Source of the DNA: Linanthus parryae
Taxonomy: Eukaryota; Streptophyta; Magnoliopsida; Ericales; Polemoniaceae
Length of the DNA stretch: 64,000 nucleotides
Direction of reading: 5' to 3'
Assembly: GCA_023055425.1 (NCBI GenBank)
Contig: JALGPY010000035.1
Span: 62,001 to 126,000, forward strand
Shown here: piece after piece, positions 49,679 to 60,492 of the stretch
How positions within the stretch are numbered: the stretch's first letter is position 1
How the letters are laid out: every line of letters starts with the position of its first letter
Position numbers and translations under genes: made by a program
The notes under the pieces: generated by a model
What the model was told of the DNA's origin: nothing
What the model saw: the letters and a program-made list of their open reading frames with translations, nothing else
The model's database searches: none

Positions 49679-51623
49679 TTAGGCGATGACGCTTACCCTG
49701 AATTCCTCCTTCGTCCTCCTCAGGTCTCCATTGCTTCCTCTTTTTTGGTGGCACCACAGCAATGTGTCTCTCAGCTCCCTGATTACCTTTCCCATAACCT
49801 CTGCAACTTTTGTCCCCTCCTCCTTGGCCCCTTTTTCAGCTTCTGTCTTCTCCTCCATATCCTCCTCATCATCACTGATAATGATCACCTCCTGGTTGTT
49901 GGTTCCCAAAATTGGTGGATCTGCAATTTCTGGGATGAGCGCCTCAAGCATATCAAGCTTCCTCTCCATAAGCTCCTCCATGGCCTCATGGTGCAACTCC
50001 CACTCTGACTCATCATCACTAGATCAGGTCTCGAAATCTAGAATCTCCATTTTAAAAGCTGGCCAAGTACAGTTTGGTTCCACATCAACGACTGGAATGA
50101 TCTCAAGACACCTGTTTTCACCAACACCTTCCTTCTTGTGCTCCCCTTCTTTGCCTCCCTGCATTTGTATGTCCTCTACTGATTTCAAATCCGTTGGATT
50201 CTGAGTCTCCTGTTGGACTTCTTTTGGCCTAGCGGAACTTTCCCCCTGGTAAAAAGCTCCGTCGGAGCCAACTGTTTCCCTTTTATAGTCATTTTCTGGG
50301 CAACCCAACCGTTTTATCCTCCTCATGAACCGTCTCCACCCCCATTTGACCTTGGGACCCCAAAAGCCCCAGTTCATGAACCTTGGGACTAAGCGAAGCG
50401 CCACATTGAACATCAGTGGGACCCTCCATGCTTGCCCCCGAGACCACAACATCCTCTTCCATCTGAACCGTCTCCTCGGTTTCCCCAACCCTTTCCACCG
50501 GAATCTCTCCCGTCGCAATTAAAGTCCTCAACCGTAGGACAGCCTGTTGGAGCACTCCCAAAGTAGAAACGGGTTCATTTAATCTTACCGCCAAGTTTGG
50601 GGGAGGTGAATGTGGAGTGAAGGGGGAGAGAACGGAAGTGGGGGATTGGAAAGACTCCTGTGGAGCAGTGGAATCGTCAGAAACTGGGGAGGTAGACGTT
50701 GACACATTAAAAACAAAATCTTGCTGCTCTCCTATAGAAGGTGGTGAGACCGGCTGAATTGGCTCGTTTAGATCGGGCACCATTACTTTAGTGGTCCTGT
50801 TTGGACCATAAAGGTGGAAAGCCATAAGTATAGGAGAGAAAAGTGGGAAATGATGTTCAAACATAACCTGAACCACGTTTCCAAACCCCGCTTCCTGATA
50901 TCGTTGATTTAGATGATCAACCACCATCCAATCTTCCCAATCACACCTAGAAACCTTGTGCCCGATTCTTCCACACTTCAAACAAACTTTGAAAATTCTC
51001 TCATACCTAAAATAAAGCCAAGTAGGCTCACCCTCAAGCAGATGAAGAAAAGCACCTGGTATCAGTGGTTGATGCGGGTCAATTCTGATGCGAATCCTGA
51101 AAAAATCCATGTTTATCATCCTATGATCATTCCAGTCAATCTCTAGCACTTACCCCGCCAACTTCCCCAGGTCCTCAGCCAATTGGAATACAAAATACTC
51201 CATGGGCACCCCATGCACCTGCATCCACACTTCAGTGGTAGGAAACTCAACATCAGCAAGAACCAGGTTAGGACTTCTTTCTTTTAACATAAGAGCCTTC
51301 CCCCTAATAGAAACCAAACTCTCCTTAATGAGAGCCTCCTTTTCCTGAGGGTCAAGACAGTGAAACAGGAAAACGTTTTGTTTCCTTTCCACAACCACCA
51401 TATTCAAAGTTCCCCAACATGCATGCATTTCTTCCTGTACCACGGTTGAAGGGAGTGGTCTCTCATCAAGAAACTTCCCAATGAAAGTGTTTTGCCAAAG
51501 GTTACGGAGGGATGAAACGAGAACAAGATTAACAAACATAGTAGGTCCTTGCCGTGGTAATGGCACAAAATGTGGATCGAAAATCTGGTAATCTGGACTA
51601 GAGTCTGGAGAGTGATTCTCCAT
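49679..51623 (-). pseudogene. LINE ORF1: DUF4283 and zinc-knuckle nucleic-acid-binding protein
   Basis: ATG complement of 51621-51623 opens MENHSPDSSPDYQIF. The first ~155 residues form a DUF4283 domain (NLWQNTFIGKFL, then EVWMQVHGVP). After LAG an in-frame TAA at 51150-51152 interrupts, and the same frame continues into VLEIDW and the knuckle CLKCGRIGHKVSRC at about 50990-50950. A Pro/Ser-rich linker ends in a stop near 50289; the acidic tail continues in another frame (50518-49679). Such ORF1 proteins coat LINE RNA and act as chaperones. Stop plus frameshift make it a pseudogene. Confidence 0.82.
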
Positions 51624-52404
51624 GAGAAAGCAGAACGAGAAGAAGAGTAAGAAGCAAACCCTAAAAACTACTAACCCTAAAGGACTACCACTGAAGCCCA
51701 AAAACCTAGAAGCTTTCTAATTGGTGAACCAGGTCGGCATGCAAGACCATAAGAAACCCTAGGAGGATGGTGCTATCACCGACCTAAGACCCTAAGTAAA
51801 CCCTAGTCCTAGTCAAGGAAACCATGGTTAAGCCATGCAAAAATCCAAATAAGCACTTTAATCTTCCACAATCATGATCAGCATTGAAGACTTCCCAAGA
51901 GCTTGTCAGTCTTTGAACCTACTTGAATCCCCAAATCAAATCGAGAGATCCTTTAGACTTCTCCACTCTTGCTCTTACCCTTTGTCTTCCTTGTTGGCGT
52001 GCAGAAGATCAATGACGGGTCTCCATTCTTTAATTAGTCGGCTCTTCCCAAGGATTATTTATTTTTCGAAAGATGTAGTAATGATGATGACGGTAAAACT
52101 CCTGTTTTGGTTAAGCTAGACTCAGAGGAAGATGAAAAGATCACTCTTACTCACCCCCTCTCACTATCGACTGTAGAAGTTATGGGTAGATGGAAACCGA
52201 GGAACAAGCAAGTAAAAAATTCTTAATGAAAGATGCAATCGGGAAAACAGAGCACACAATGGGTTTGTAAACTCAAGAAAAGGATGAGAAGAACTTTAGA
52301 TGATGAGAAAGCTCTGAGAAGAGCAAAAAATTCTAGAGCGAGAATCTAGAGAGAGAAAAGTTCTTTAAGGGGAAGGAATATGAACTCAACAGAGCCCAAG
52401 AACT
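51624..52404 (-). other. 5' UTR of the L1-type LINE
   Basis: About 780 bases between the ORF1 ATG and the 5' end of the element. It should contain the internal promoter; no motif can be called. Its presence shows the insertion was not 5' truncated. Confidence 0.7.
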
Positions 52405-52416
52405 AAAATATCGTTA

Positions 52417-52711
52417 ATTTGTTCTTCAATTTGTTAACTTTCACGAAACTATTGAAAGTCATGAAATCGTCAATTTTTTGCCTCACATTTGTTGTTCGTG
52501 AATCTGTAAAAGAAAATACAAGTGGAAGGTATATATGTCATTTTATATACTGCATTTAGTTTAAAAACCACTACCAAACACATTTTTCTAGTTAGTTTAA
52601 AAACCATCACCAAACACACTCGTTTAATCAGAATCTCTGAAAAAAACCAAAAAAATCCACCACAATCTAAATATCAGTTTTTCCACCAAAAACCCTCTAC
52701 CAAACCCACCC
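52417..52711 (+). repeat. Right terminal region of the Harbinger element
   Basis: Contains two direct copies of a TTAGTTTAAAAACCA.YACCAAACACA unit (52557-52617) and ends in the inverted terminal repeat CCAAACCCACCC. Subterminal repeats are usual binding sites for Harbinger proteins. Confidence 0.75.
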
Positions 52712-52919
52712 TATATCTAATTGGGGCCGGACTACGTTATGCCGTGGAGAGGCAAGCGGAAAGAGAGAGTAGTGTCCTCTTCTATCTCCAACAACCCATT
52801 CAACAGAAAACCCCCTTCTCCTCTCTGCTAATTTCATTTTTCAACCTGTCCTCTTCGTCGTCTCTCCCACAACTGTTGCTCTTTCCCTTCCTCTGTTGTT
52901 CAAAGCTTGGTTGCTGGTT
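52712..52919 (+). promoter_or_regulatory. Short TIC40 upstream region and 5' UTR
   Basis: Only 208 bases separate the Harbinger end from the TIC40 start codon. From about 52780 it is CT-rich, like a plant 5' UTR. A TATA-like CTATATCTAA spans the junction at 52711-52720. Whether this is the working promoter cannot be told from sequence. Confidence 0.45.
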
Positions 52920-53135
52920 ATGGAAAACCTAGCCCTAGTTTCTTCTCCCAAAGTGGTACTGGGTTGTTCGGCCAACCCTAAGGATTTGCTCTCCAGTGGA
53001 TACGCCTTTGGCCTCCCCCAGCTTGTTCGCAATACCAGAAGAAGGTGTTGTAGCAAACCCACCACTTCCATTTCGGCCGTCTCTCCTCAACCCAACAACG
53101 ACGCCCGAGCTCCTATCAGACTCCACCGATACGAC

Positions 53136-53183
<48 letters not shown>

Positions 53184-56100
53184 TGTGTGTATTCAATTTG
53201 GGTTTCGATTTTCTTAGTTAATATATGTTGGATTAGTACTTTAGACACTGTGAATTGTGAATCTTGACATCTAGAGGTTCCTCCTTATTATGTACTCTGA
53301 GAAATTCTAAGCAGGTACTGGAATCAGTCGTAATGTGTTATCTCTACTTGTTTGCTTCGTGTCATTATCTTGGCGAGTTTGAGTTGCGGAAGTGTCCAAT
53401 TCGGCGATAATGATAGGAGAGAACATTTAACCTCGACATACTCATCAAGGAAAACTTTGTAGTAGCTCTAACCTCTTTGTGAGGACGATTATGCTTTCTT
53501 GTCTACTTGGTGAAGATATGGTTTTAGTTAAGGTTGATGAGATTAGTTAGGTGAAGATATGGTTTTAGTCTACGTTGCACCGAAACGGGTAGGGGTACGG
53601 GTACGGCAAGACACGGGACACGCCGACACGCCAATTTTCTGAAAATCAGGAAACGCGGACACGCGAAATATATATATATATATATATATAAAGGTAAAGT
53701 CATAAGGCACTACAATAAAGACATTAAAGCAATGACAGTTTTAGTCACTACCAAGTACAAATAGATCAAAGCATAAATAATTTCAGACACTACAGGTAGG
53801 TCTTCGATTCTTCTCTTCTTTCGTGTTCGCCTCTTCGCGATTTTTTGTTTCGCAACCCTGATGAGTATTTGAGATAGTGTGCGGCTAGGGTTAAGGATCT
53901 ATGTATTGAGAAGGTGATACTTGACAATTTCAAAACAGTCCCTCTAATTTTTAATATATCATAAAATGAACCCCGAGAAATTTTGAACAATTCCAGACAC
54001 GTGTGTCTCCGGTTTAAGACACGCGTGTCTCCCGCGTGTCGGACGGCTAAACACGCCATTTTTTATGTTTTTTGAACCGAAACGCCACCTGTCCTGTCGG
54101 AGACGTTTAGGCCGAGTGTCGGAGACGTTTCCGTGTGTCGGAGTGTCCGAAACGCGAACCAGAAAATATTTGGAGTGTCGGTGCAACATAGGTTTTAGTT
54201 ACTTTGTAAACTCTTTGGTGTGGACCATCTGGTGACATTAGGTTACATGATGTTGGTAACTCCAGCTTGTGCTCAAACTATAATAAATTCGCTCGTAACA
54301 TTATCGAAAATTCTGTTGACATGAGTTACGGGTTGTAGGACCTGATGGCATTTGTGTTGAAGTAGTTGGGAGACAAAGGGGTGGCATGGATGACTAGTCT
54401 CGTCAATAGAATCTTGAAGTGCTAGAGGAGTGGAGGAAGAGTACATTAGTGACTCTATTTTGAGAACAAGGAAGATGATCAAATTTGCTCTACTTATCGA
54501 GGTATCAAACTTATGAATCTCACAATTAAGCTGCGCGAGTGTGTTATTGAGAGGAGATTAGGATCTTGGTAGCTCTAGTTGGTGCCCAAATTATAAATTC
54601 ACTCGTAAAATTAGCGAAATTGAGGTAAAAGATGCGTTGAAGATGAGAGTGAGGAAGGCTAAGGACCTAATGGCATTCGTGTTAAAGTAGTTGGGTGAAA
54701 AAGGGTTAGTATGGTTTAGTAGCCTGTCAATAAAATCTTGAAGTGCTAGAAAATGCCAGAAGAGTGGAGGAAGAGTACATTGATGCTTCTATTGAAGAAC
54801 AAGGGAGAGAATCAAATTTGCTATAATTATCAGCGTAGCATGCTTGCGAGTCTCACAATGAAGCTGTGGAAGTGAGTTATTGAGAGATTAGGATCTTGGT
54901 GGCTCTAGTTTGTGCTCAAACCGTTCACTCGTAAGATCAGCGATGTTGAGGTAAAAGTTGCGTTGAAAAAGATAAAAGTGGGGAAGGCTGTAGGACCTGT
55001 TGTCATTCGTGTGGAAGTAGTTGGGTGACAAAGGGGGTAGTATGGTTAATAGTCTGGAAGAGTGGAGGAAGAGTACATTGGTGCCTCTATATAAGAAGAA
55101 GGGAGATACTCGAAGTTGCACTAATTATCGGGGTATCAAGCTTATGACTCTCACAATGAAGCTGTGGGAGTGTGTTATTAAAAGGAGATTACGATGTGAG
55201 ACAATGTTCACACAAATCATTTTGGTTTTATGCCATGTATAGTGGGGCAAGTGTCCATCAAGTCATTCAGACACATGAAATCTCCCCAGTGGGTGTGTTG
55301 CGCGAGTTCCTTGGGAATGTTATAGTAGCTTGGTCCCAGGCCCTCCAGTAATGGTCTATGGATGAGTTGGACATTAGTTTTGCGTGGCCTGCCACGCCAA
55401 ATAGTCGCATCGGTATATTAACCCGCAGCTTCATAGTCACATAAATGACCGTGATAACTTCAAGCCTGTGTTCTGTACCAACCGCGAAAAAATGCCGCAT
55501 ATATTGTTAACAATATCTTGCTGGTGTGTGTGTGTGTGGGGGGGGGGGGGAGGGAGGAATTGAGGGCGTCGTTCAAAATTTTTTCACCCCTCTTCAACGT
55601 GTCATGTAGTGTGATCTCATACCTAGAAGACTAACATATTTTTATTGATGACTTATGTTGTAAACTCACCATGCGGGGCTTCTCGACATTTCTTACCACT
55701 TCCGTGTTTGCCTGATCCAATCTTAATTGATTTTCGATTTAGAGAACTTGATATTAGTGCTCAATCCAGTGCATGTCCAAAGATCTAATACCTCAATAGC
55801 TGACAACCCTGCATCAGATCAGTGAAATTCAGCTCCGAACCTTCTAATTTTATGCTTTTGAGGTACTGGCCATTTCTTATCCGAGGTAGACGGATCACTT
55901 TAACCGGAAAATTAATAGACAAGTTTACAATTCTGTGTAGGACTGCAACTCGGGCGGGCTAGACGGGTTGACACCCAAGCCCAAGCCCGAGTTAGGTGCA
56001 TCGTGAGCCGGCCCGAGCCCAAATTCATGCAAATCGATTCAGGTTTGGGCTGAATTCGGGCTAGACTACTTAACTTAATAAATGAATTTAGTTATCACTT

Positions 56101-57985
56101 TAAGCTCAATTTAAATTGCACACTTAAATTAAATTAAGAACTTCAATGTAAAAGAATAATACTGAAAGTATGCGTTTCAAAGTTTGTTATTTGTGGTTAA
56201 AAACTAATGATACTATGTTGCTAGATCGAATTATAAAATTTTCAATATAGGAGTATCAGATGTTTTTTTTGACCTACAAGAGAATAATAAGTATTGGGTG
56301 GAAAAAATGAATCAACTAGTTCAAGAAAAAAAATAATATTAAAATATAGCTAATAATCAGGAGTAAAGTAGTAGATTCGTGTAAAATATGCTATACAATT
56401 CTCTTCAAATGCAATATGAAAAGGTAGTGATTATACAAATCGGGCAATTCGGGCTAGCCCGTCGTTTAATATTTATGCCCAAGCCCGACCCTAATTACAA
56501 TTCGGGCTGAGAATTTCTGTCCAATGCCGTCCGAATTACGAAAAACATGTGCCCAAGCCCTAGGGCTCGGGTTGGTCGGGTTCAGCCCATCGAAGTTGCA
56601 CCCCTAATTCTGTGGTTTAGGGAGAAACTGACAGCCTCATTGATACTTTCAAGATAGGGTTTGAAGTCATAAGGAAAACTGAAACTAAAACTCTCCAAAA
56701 GAGTGTGGAGGATGGGACACCGATGTATACTATAACGCACGAAGTCGAAGATCTCCTTTATAGGAACACCACGGGTCTTGGCCGCGAAACTGAAGGTCCA
56801 GTAGCTAAGATGGAACTGGAAAGTAGAACAAGACTTTGACAAACACTTGATATATCAAAATCTTTGAGGCCATATTGTGGAGGATCGGTTTCTGTAGACT
56901 TGATATTCTTTCTGTAGAATTTCCACTATCGCTTATCTTCTTCGACATACCATTTGATGTATATACAGCAATATCTGGACCACAATGTCAAAGAATGGAA
57001 AGCCCAAAATCATGGGATCTGCAGAGGTTCAGTATTGAAATATCCATTTTTTTAATCAATTCGGCTTCAGTTCTTAATTGTTGATTTCATCCTTATAGTT
57101 GAAGGAGAAGAACTATCCAGAGGTATAAATGAAAAAGTGAGGACGAATAAGAAGCATTTAAGGAGAAGAAAAGGAGAAACCTTCACTTGTGGATCCAAGC
57201 CTTGTTGAAGAATTAACTCAGGAGTTCAAAGCTCAGAGCTCTGAATTGCTCTCAAAGCAAAGAAAATGAGATATGATGCTCCATACCACTAAAGTTATGG
57301 AACATTACATAAAAGTCAGTGGGACAAAACACAAATTGTAAATGAGATATGTTGCTTCATTCAACTTAAGTTCCGGAAATTATGAAATTGAATTTTTCAA
57401 TATCCTATGTCGATGGTTGGTGAATATAATAGTCTAATGCATGTGTTACTAATGAATGCTATAAACCACTACATGTATATATATCCTTATATGGTGCTCT
57501 CTCTTTTTTTGAGGGGAGTATATGGTGCTCTTGGAGCAACTAAAACATCCCCTTTATTGAAGATGTTCCTTCTATCCGAAACCTGACCATGAAGAAGTTT
57601 ACAACTATGGGTTGGAGTTAGACAGGTTCAGTCCTCTAATTGTTAGATTTTGCTCATAAGTGGGTCTAACTTGTTTTACTTGTTCAACACGTCAGTTATG
57701 TTAGGCATGTCGTTGAGGTCAATATAATACCTTAAACCCAGTTTGAATCATGTCGAACACGGGTGTTTCTCCCAGCGCCAGATGCTCTGTGGTGTGTGGG
57801 TGCGGCCGTAGTGGTTTTTGAGACAAAAACCACTACTTTCAGGCCATATTGGCCACGTCAAGAATTAGAGAGAGAAGAGGAGGTCGAAGAAGAATTAGGA
57901 GACCTTAGAAGAATCATAAATCGTGCATCGTCTAGTTTGTGCGTCTTCTTCATCTTCCGAGACCTGTGTCTGCTTCTACGTCTTT

Positions 57986-58036
<51 letters not shown>

Positions 58037-59036
58037 TCTAAGTCGTACTGAGAAACCAATGATCCTGACATTATCACTTAGAGAAATTATATTTACCCCC
58101 TCAGATGTGAAGTTTCTTATCCTTTACCCTTAAACTTTTGAATAAACACATTGAAAACCACTACTTACTTTTTTAGTCCCCTACATTTTCATTGGAACAC
58201 TATATAACAACATATAAAATGCGAAAATCGTACAAGTAATATAATTTTTTTTGAATAAATGTGGTCACCCCGGCCACCGCACCCCTGATTTTTGGATATC
58301 TGCCGCACCCCTGACGCACAGTGCCGACTTGCCCACACATTCTTAGGGATCAATTAGGTTCCGAAGGTTTATTTGTGGATATGTGACAACATTCTTAATG
58401 TATGCGTCTTTTCTTGTTAACTGTCATGATTATTTGTCTTAATCTAGATAGTGTGATTTTGGTTGCCTCTTGTTCATATCATATGATCTCTACATTGGAG
58501 GAGTCTAACCTTCTCCTTGAACTTTAATTGCATTACCCATCAATGCTATGGTTTAACTCTGTCCACGATGTTTTTTGCTTTTGCTCATTCTGTTTCTTTC
58601 TACAGTGTCAAAACATCTAGGGAGTGAATGTTTTGCAAGGATTACTTCTGCAAGTACTAAGGAAACGTCGTCTGTTGGTGTTAACCCTCCAGTTGCAGTA
58701 CCATCATCATCATCACCATCCCAAGTGTAATAATCTGTATTAACTTTGTCAAATAAGCTCTTCATGCTCCCTTATTTTTTTATTCTATTACGAATAAAGT
58801 TTGAAGTATTTGATTGAATCATTTATGCAATGCTAAATTTTATTGTGTTTTTAGCGGATCACCATTATTTTGGATTGGAGTTGGAGTGGGGCTCTCTGCA
58901 CTTTTCTCTTGGGTGAGGATGATGATAGTTGCTCGTTGTTACATGATTTTTCTGAAGATAATTTCATTAGATTCTTCCAATTTCTGCAATAGTCTGACAA
59001 CTCAAAATCACTTGGCAGGTGGCAACAAACTTGAAG
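52920..59036 (+). CDS. TIC40: TIC40, chloroplast inner-envelope import co-chaperone (5' part, exons 1-4)
   Basis: Exons 52920-53136, 58606-58726, 58855-58912 and 59019-59036 splice in phase with GT-AG introns into the first 138 residues. Residues 1-60 are a Ser/Arg-rich transit peptide opening MENLALVSSPK, like Arabidopsis TIC40. A Ser/Pro-rich linker leads to GSPLFWIGVGVGLSALFSW (114-132), the single membrane span that anchors TIC40 in the inner envelope, then VATNLK. TIC40 works with TIC110 and the stromal HSP93 in protein import; its Sti1/Hip-like C-terminal domains are not in this window. Exon 4 is only 18 nt. Intron 1 is 5.5 kb and the intron after exon 4 exceeds 4.9 kb. The visible part has no stop or frameshift. 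The end of exon 1 before the CT repeat is chosen to keep the phase. Confidence 0.88.
53140..53177 (+). repeat. (CT)n microsatellite at the start of TIC40 intron 1
   Basis: About 19 CT units starting three bases after the splice donor, placing a pyrimidine tract beside the donor. Confidence 0.95.
53570..54191. mobile_element. hAT-like MITE 1 in TIC40 intron 1
   Basis: 622 bp with inverted ends CTACGTTGCACCGA and TCGGTGCAACATAG and an exact 8-bp duplication GTTTTAGT (53562-53569, 54192-54199). Eight-base duplication and terminal sequence indicate hAT. No coding capacity; a TA repeat lies at 53668-53691. Confidence 0.9.
54253..55240 (+). repeat. Three tandem copies of an RTE-type LINE RT fragment
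   Basis: Units start at 54253, 54566 and 54896 (periods 313 and 330). Each carries, in broken frames, the RT N-terminal segment VGKAVGPD / EEWRKSTL.PLYK / NYRGIKLM.LTMKLWECVIERRL. This is typical of RTE-clade LINEs, not of the L1 types elsewhere in the window. The third copy reaches furthest. Copies differ by many substitutions. Intronic in TIC40. Confidence 0.8.
55241..55929. other. TIC40 intron 1, unassigned part
   Basis: No gene recognised. A minus-strand open stretch at 55267-55500 has ordinary residue composition but matches nothing I know. A GT repeat runs into G13 at 55522-55550. Confidence 0.4.
55938..56606. mobile_element. hAT-like MITE 2 in TIC40 intron 1
   Basis: 669 bp, inverted ends TAGGACTGCAACTCG and CGAAGTTGCACCCCTA, exact 8-bp duplication ATTCTGTG (55930-55937, 56607-56614). 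Subterminal parts are rich in GCCCGAGCCC-like words on both sides, the usual pattern of transposase-binding repeats in hAT elements. Confidence 0.93.
57808..57836. repeat. Perfect 13-bp inverted repeat with 3-base loop
   Basis: GTAGTGGTTTTTG, loop AGA, CAAAAACCACTAC. No transposon ends are visible around it. Confidence 0.9.
57989..58033 (+). repeat. (CT)n microsatellite
   Basis: About 22 CT units inside TIC40 intron 1. Confidence 0.95.
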
Positions 59037-59866
59037 GTGAGTGTCATGAATCCTACCCGAAAATATTTGGCAGGTAACGTAAATGTTACTGGTTGAACAT
59101 GTTATAGACCAACTGTTTGAGCATCTTACAACAGCTTATATTGCTTGAGTTATGCTAAAGGAGCTTCCTATATTTCTTTGTTTTCAGTTGCTTACTTTTG
59201 TTTATAACTCTTTCCATGTTCCACCACCCCTAGTGTGTTTGTGATTTCTTTTGTGGACTGTCTTCTTTGTCTTAGTAGCTCTTTTTGCTTGGAGATTTCA
59301 AGCTTAAATAGACATAGACGATTTGTCCTTTTTGAAGACCTTTTTGAGACTTATTTTTTGATTACTAATCTCTGGCCGTGTGTAGCCAATGCTACTTCTG
59401 TTTCCAGTGACATTATAGAGCCAGTCAGCCACTGATCTTTACTCCATTGTAAGGGCCTGTTCATCATTTTCCTTTCCGTTTGTATGTACACACATCATCT
59501 ACAGTGCCTGGGTACTTCACGAGGTCTTTTGCGGTCACTATATTTTTCTGAACCATGTGCTGTTGTCGCTCCAAATCAAAGCTTTATACTTCACTTTGCG
59601 TGTTCTTTTGTGTGGAAAAAGTACTTCCATATCACCAAAACATTTACAAAAATAAGTGCATTATCATCAAAAACCTTAACGTTTATTCTAACCTAATAAT
59701 TGCTATTCAAGCACCTAAAGATAGTAAAAGTTCTTTTTACATTTATGGATATGGAGTACTGGCGTAGATTTCTGACATATTGGCATATTGCCAAAAAGAA
59801 AGAACTAGCAAAATACTTTTCGAACAGTAAAATCAGATTATATTTAATCGATGTCCAATTGAGAGA
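59037..59866. other. TIC40 intron 4, first part
   Basis: AT-rich intron sequence from the donor GTGAGT to the MITE 3 target duplication. No exon matching the next part of TIC40 is seen. Confidence 0.5.
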
Positions 59867-59874
59867 CTCTCTGG

Positions 59875-60484
59875 CATAGTTGTCAAAATCTTACGATTCA
59901 CGATTCGTATCCTACGATTCGACTCGATTCACCCATGAAACGATATGAATCCCTTAGTGAATCTTTAATGAACAAAAAGTTATCCAAATCCCGATTCAAG
60001 AGTCCGAATCTTTCGATTCAGTTGCGATTCAGACCGATTCTACGATTCACCTTCGATTCATCTGAAGGTCTAACTGAGTTACAGCATCAGTCTAAGAAAT
60101 AATACTTCCTACATTTATGTCTGTTTTGCAACATGTAGTTGTTTTAAGTTACTAGTGCATTTTTCTCAAGTTTAAGGCAATAGTTTTCTATTAGTTTCAG
60201 TCTCCTTGGCATCTTGTAGTTCCTTGCTCCACATGCCTATCTATATCTAGATTATTCTTTATCTTTTAGATGTGTGAAGCTCCTAATCACTAGTTTCCAA
60301 TAATTCGAGCTTTCTTTTTGTAAAAAATATGAATATTTTGTTCAACAATGGTATAGCTTTATGAAATATTTATCTACATGATAATATTGCAAGTTGAATC
60401 TTTACGATTCACGATTCAATTCGATTTACGATTCAGTGAAGGTGAATTTCGATTCACTATCTGAATCCCCATTTGACAACTATG
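59875..60484. mobile_element. hAT-like MITE 3 (GATTC-rich) in TIC40 intron 4
   Basis: 610 bp, inverted ends CATAGTTGTCAAA and TTTGACAACTATG, exact 8-bp duplication CTCTCTGG (59867-59874, 60485-60492). Both subterminal regions carry many ACGATTC words (CGATTCACGATTC and similar). Confidence 0.9.
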
Positions 60485-60492
60485 CTCTCTGG

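Larger units (their letters stand above)
45288..52404 (-). mobile_element. Full-length L1-type LINE, minus strand, inserted in Harbinger
   Basis: 7117 bp flanked by the 12-bp duplication AAAATATCGTTA (45276-45287 and 52405-52416). The T9 at 45288-45296 is the complement of its poly(A) tail. On the minus strand it runs 5' UTR (52404-51624), ORF1 with DUF4283 and a zinc knuckle, then ORF2 with endonuclease, RT and zinc-binding tail. Both ORFs have stops or frameshifts, so it cannot move by itself. Target-site duplication and tail are well preserved. Confidence 0.93.
29294..52711 (+). mobile_element. PIF/Harbinger transposon, about 5.0 kb without nested insertions
   Basis: Ends GGGTGCGTTTGG (29294) and CCAAACCCACCC (to 52711) are inverted, and both are followed inward by GGTTTTTGGTGGAAAAAC. 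Between them lie a MYB/SANT-like ORF1 and a DDE transposase on the plus strand, the two genes of plant Harbinger elements. The gypsy element (31371-42625) and the L1 LINE (45288-52404) interrupt it; removing each with one target-duplication copy leaves 2077 + 2657 + 295 bp. The right subterminal region has two direct copies of a TTAGTTTAAAAACCA unit. Three-base target duplications are not preserved (ACT against TAT). Confidence 0.85.
56615..58605. other. TIC40 intron 1, 3' part
   Basis: AT-rich intron sequence. It holds a perfect 13-bp inverted repeat at 57808-57836, a (CT)n run at 57989-58033 and a short GC-richer stretch at 58260-58340. No other gene is supported. Confidence 0.55.

Noticed and set aside
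53581..53660. Possible coding exon near 53600 in TIC40 intron 1
   Set aside because: The sequence is the subterminal repeat region of hAT-like MITE 1.
55267..55500. Minus-strand 77-codon ORF in TIC40 intron 1
   Set aside because: Residue composition is plausible but no family is recognised and there is no supporting signal.
56582..56842. Minus-strand 86-codon ORF next to hAT-like MITE 2
   Set aside because: Overlaps the MITE end and target duplication, so it is unlikely to be a host gene; no domain recognised.
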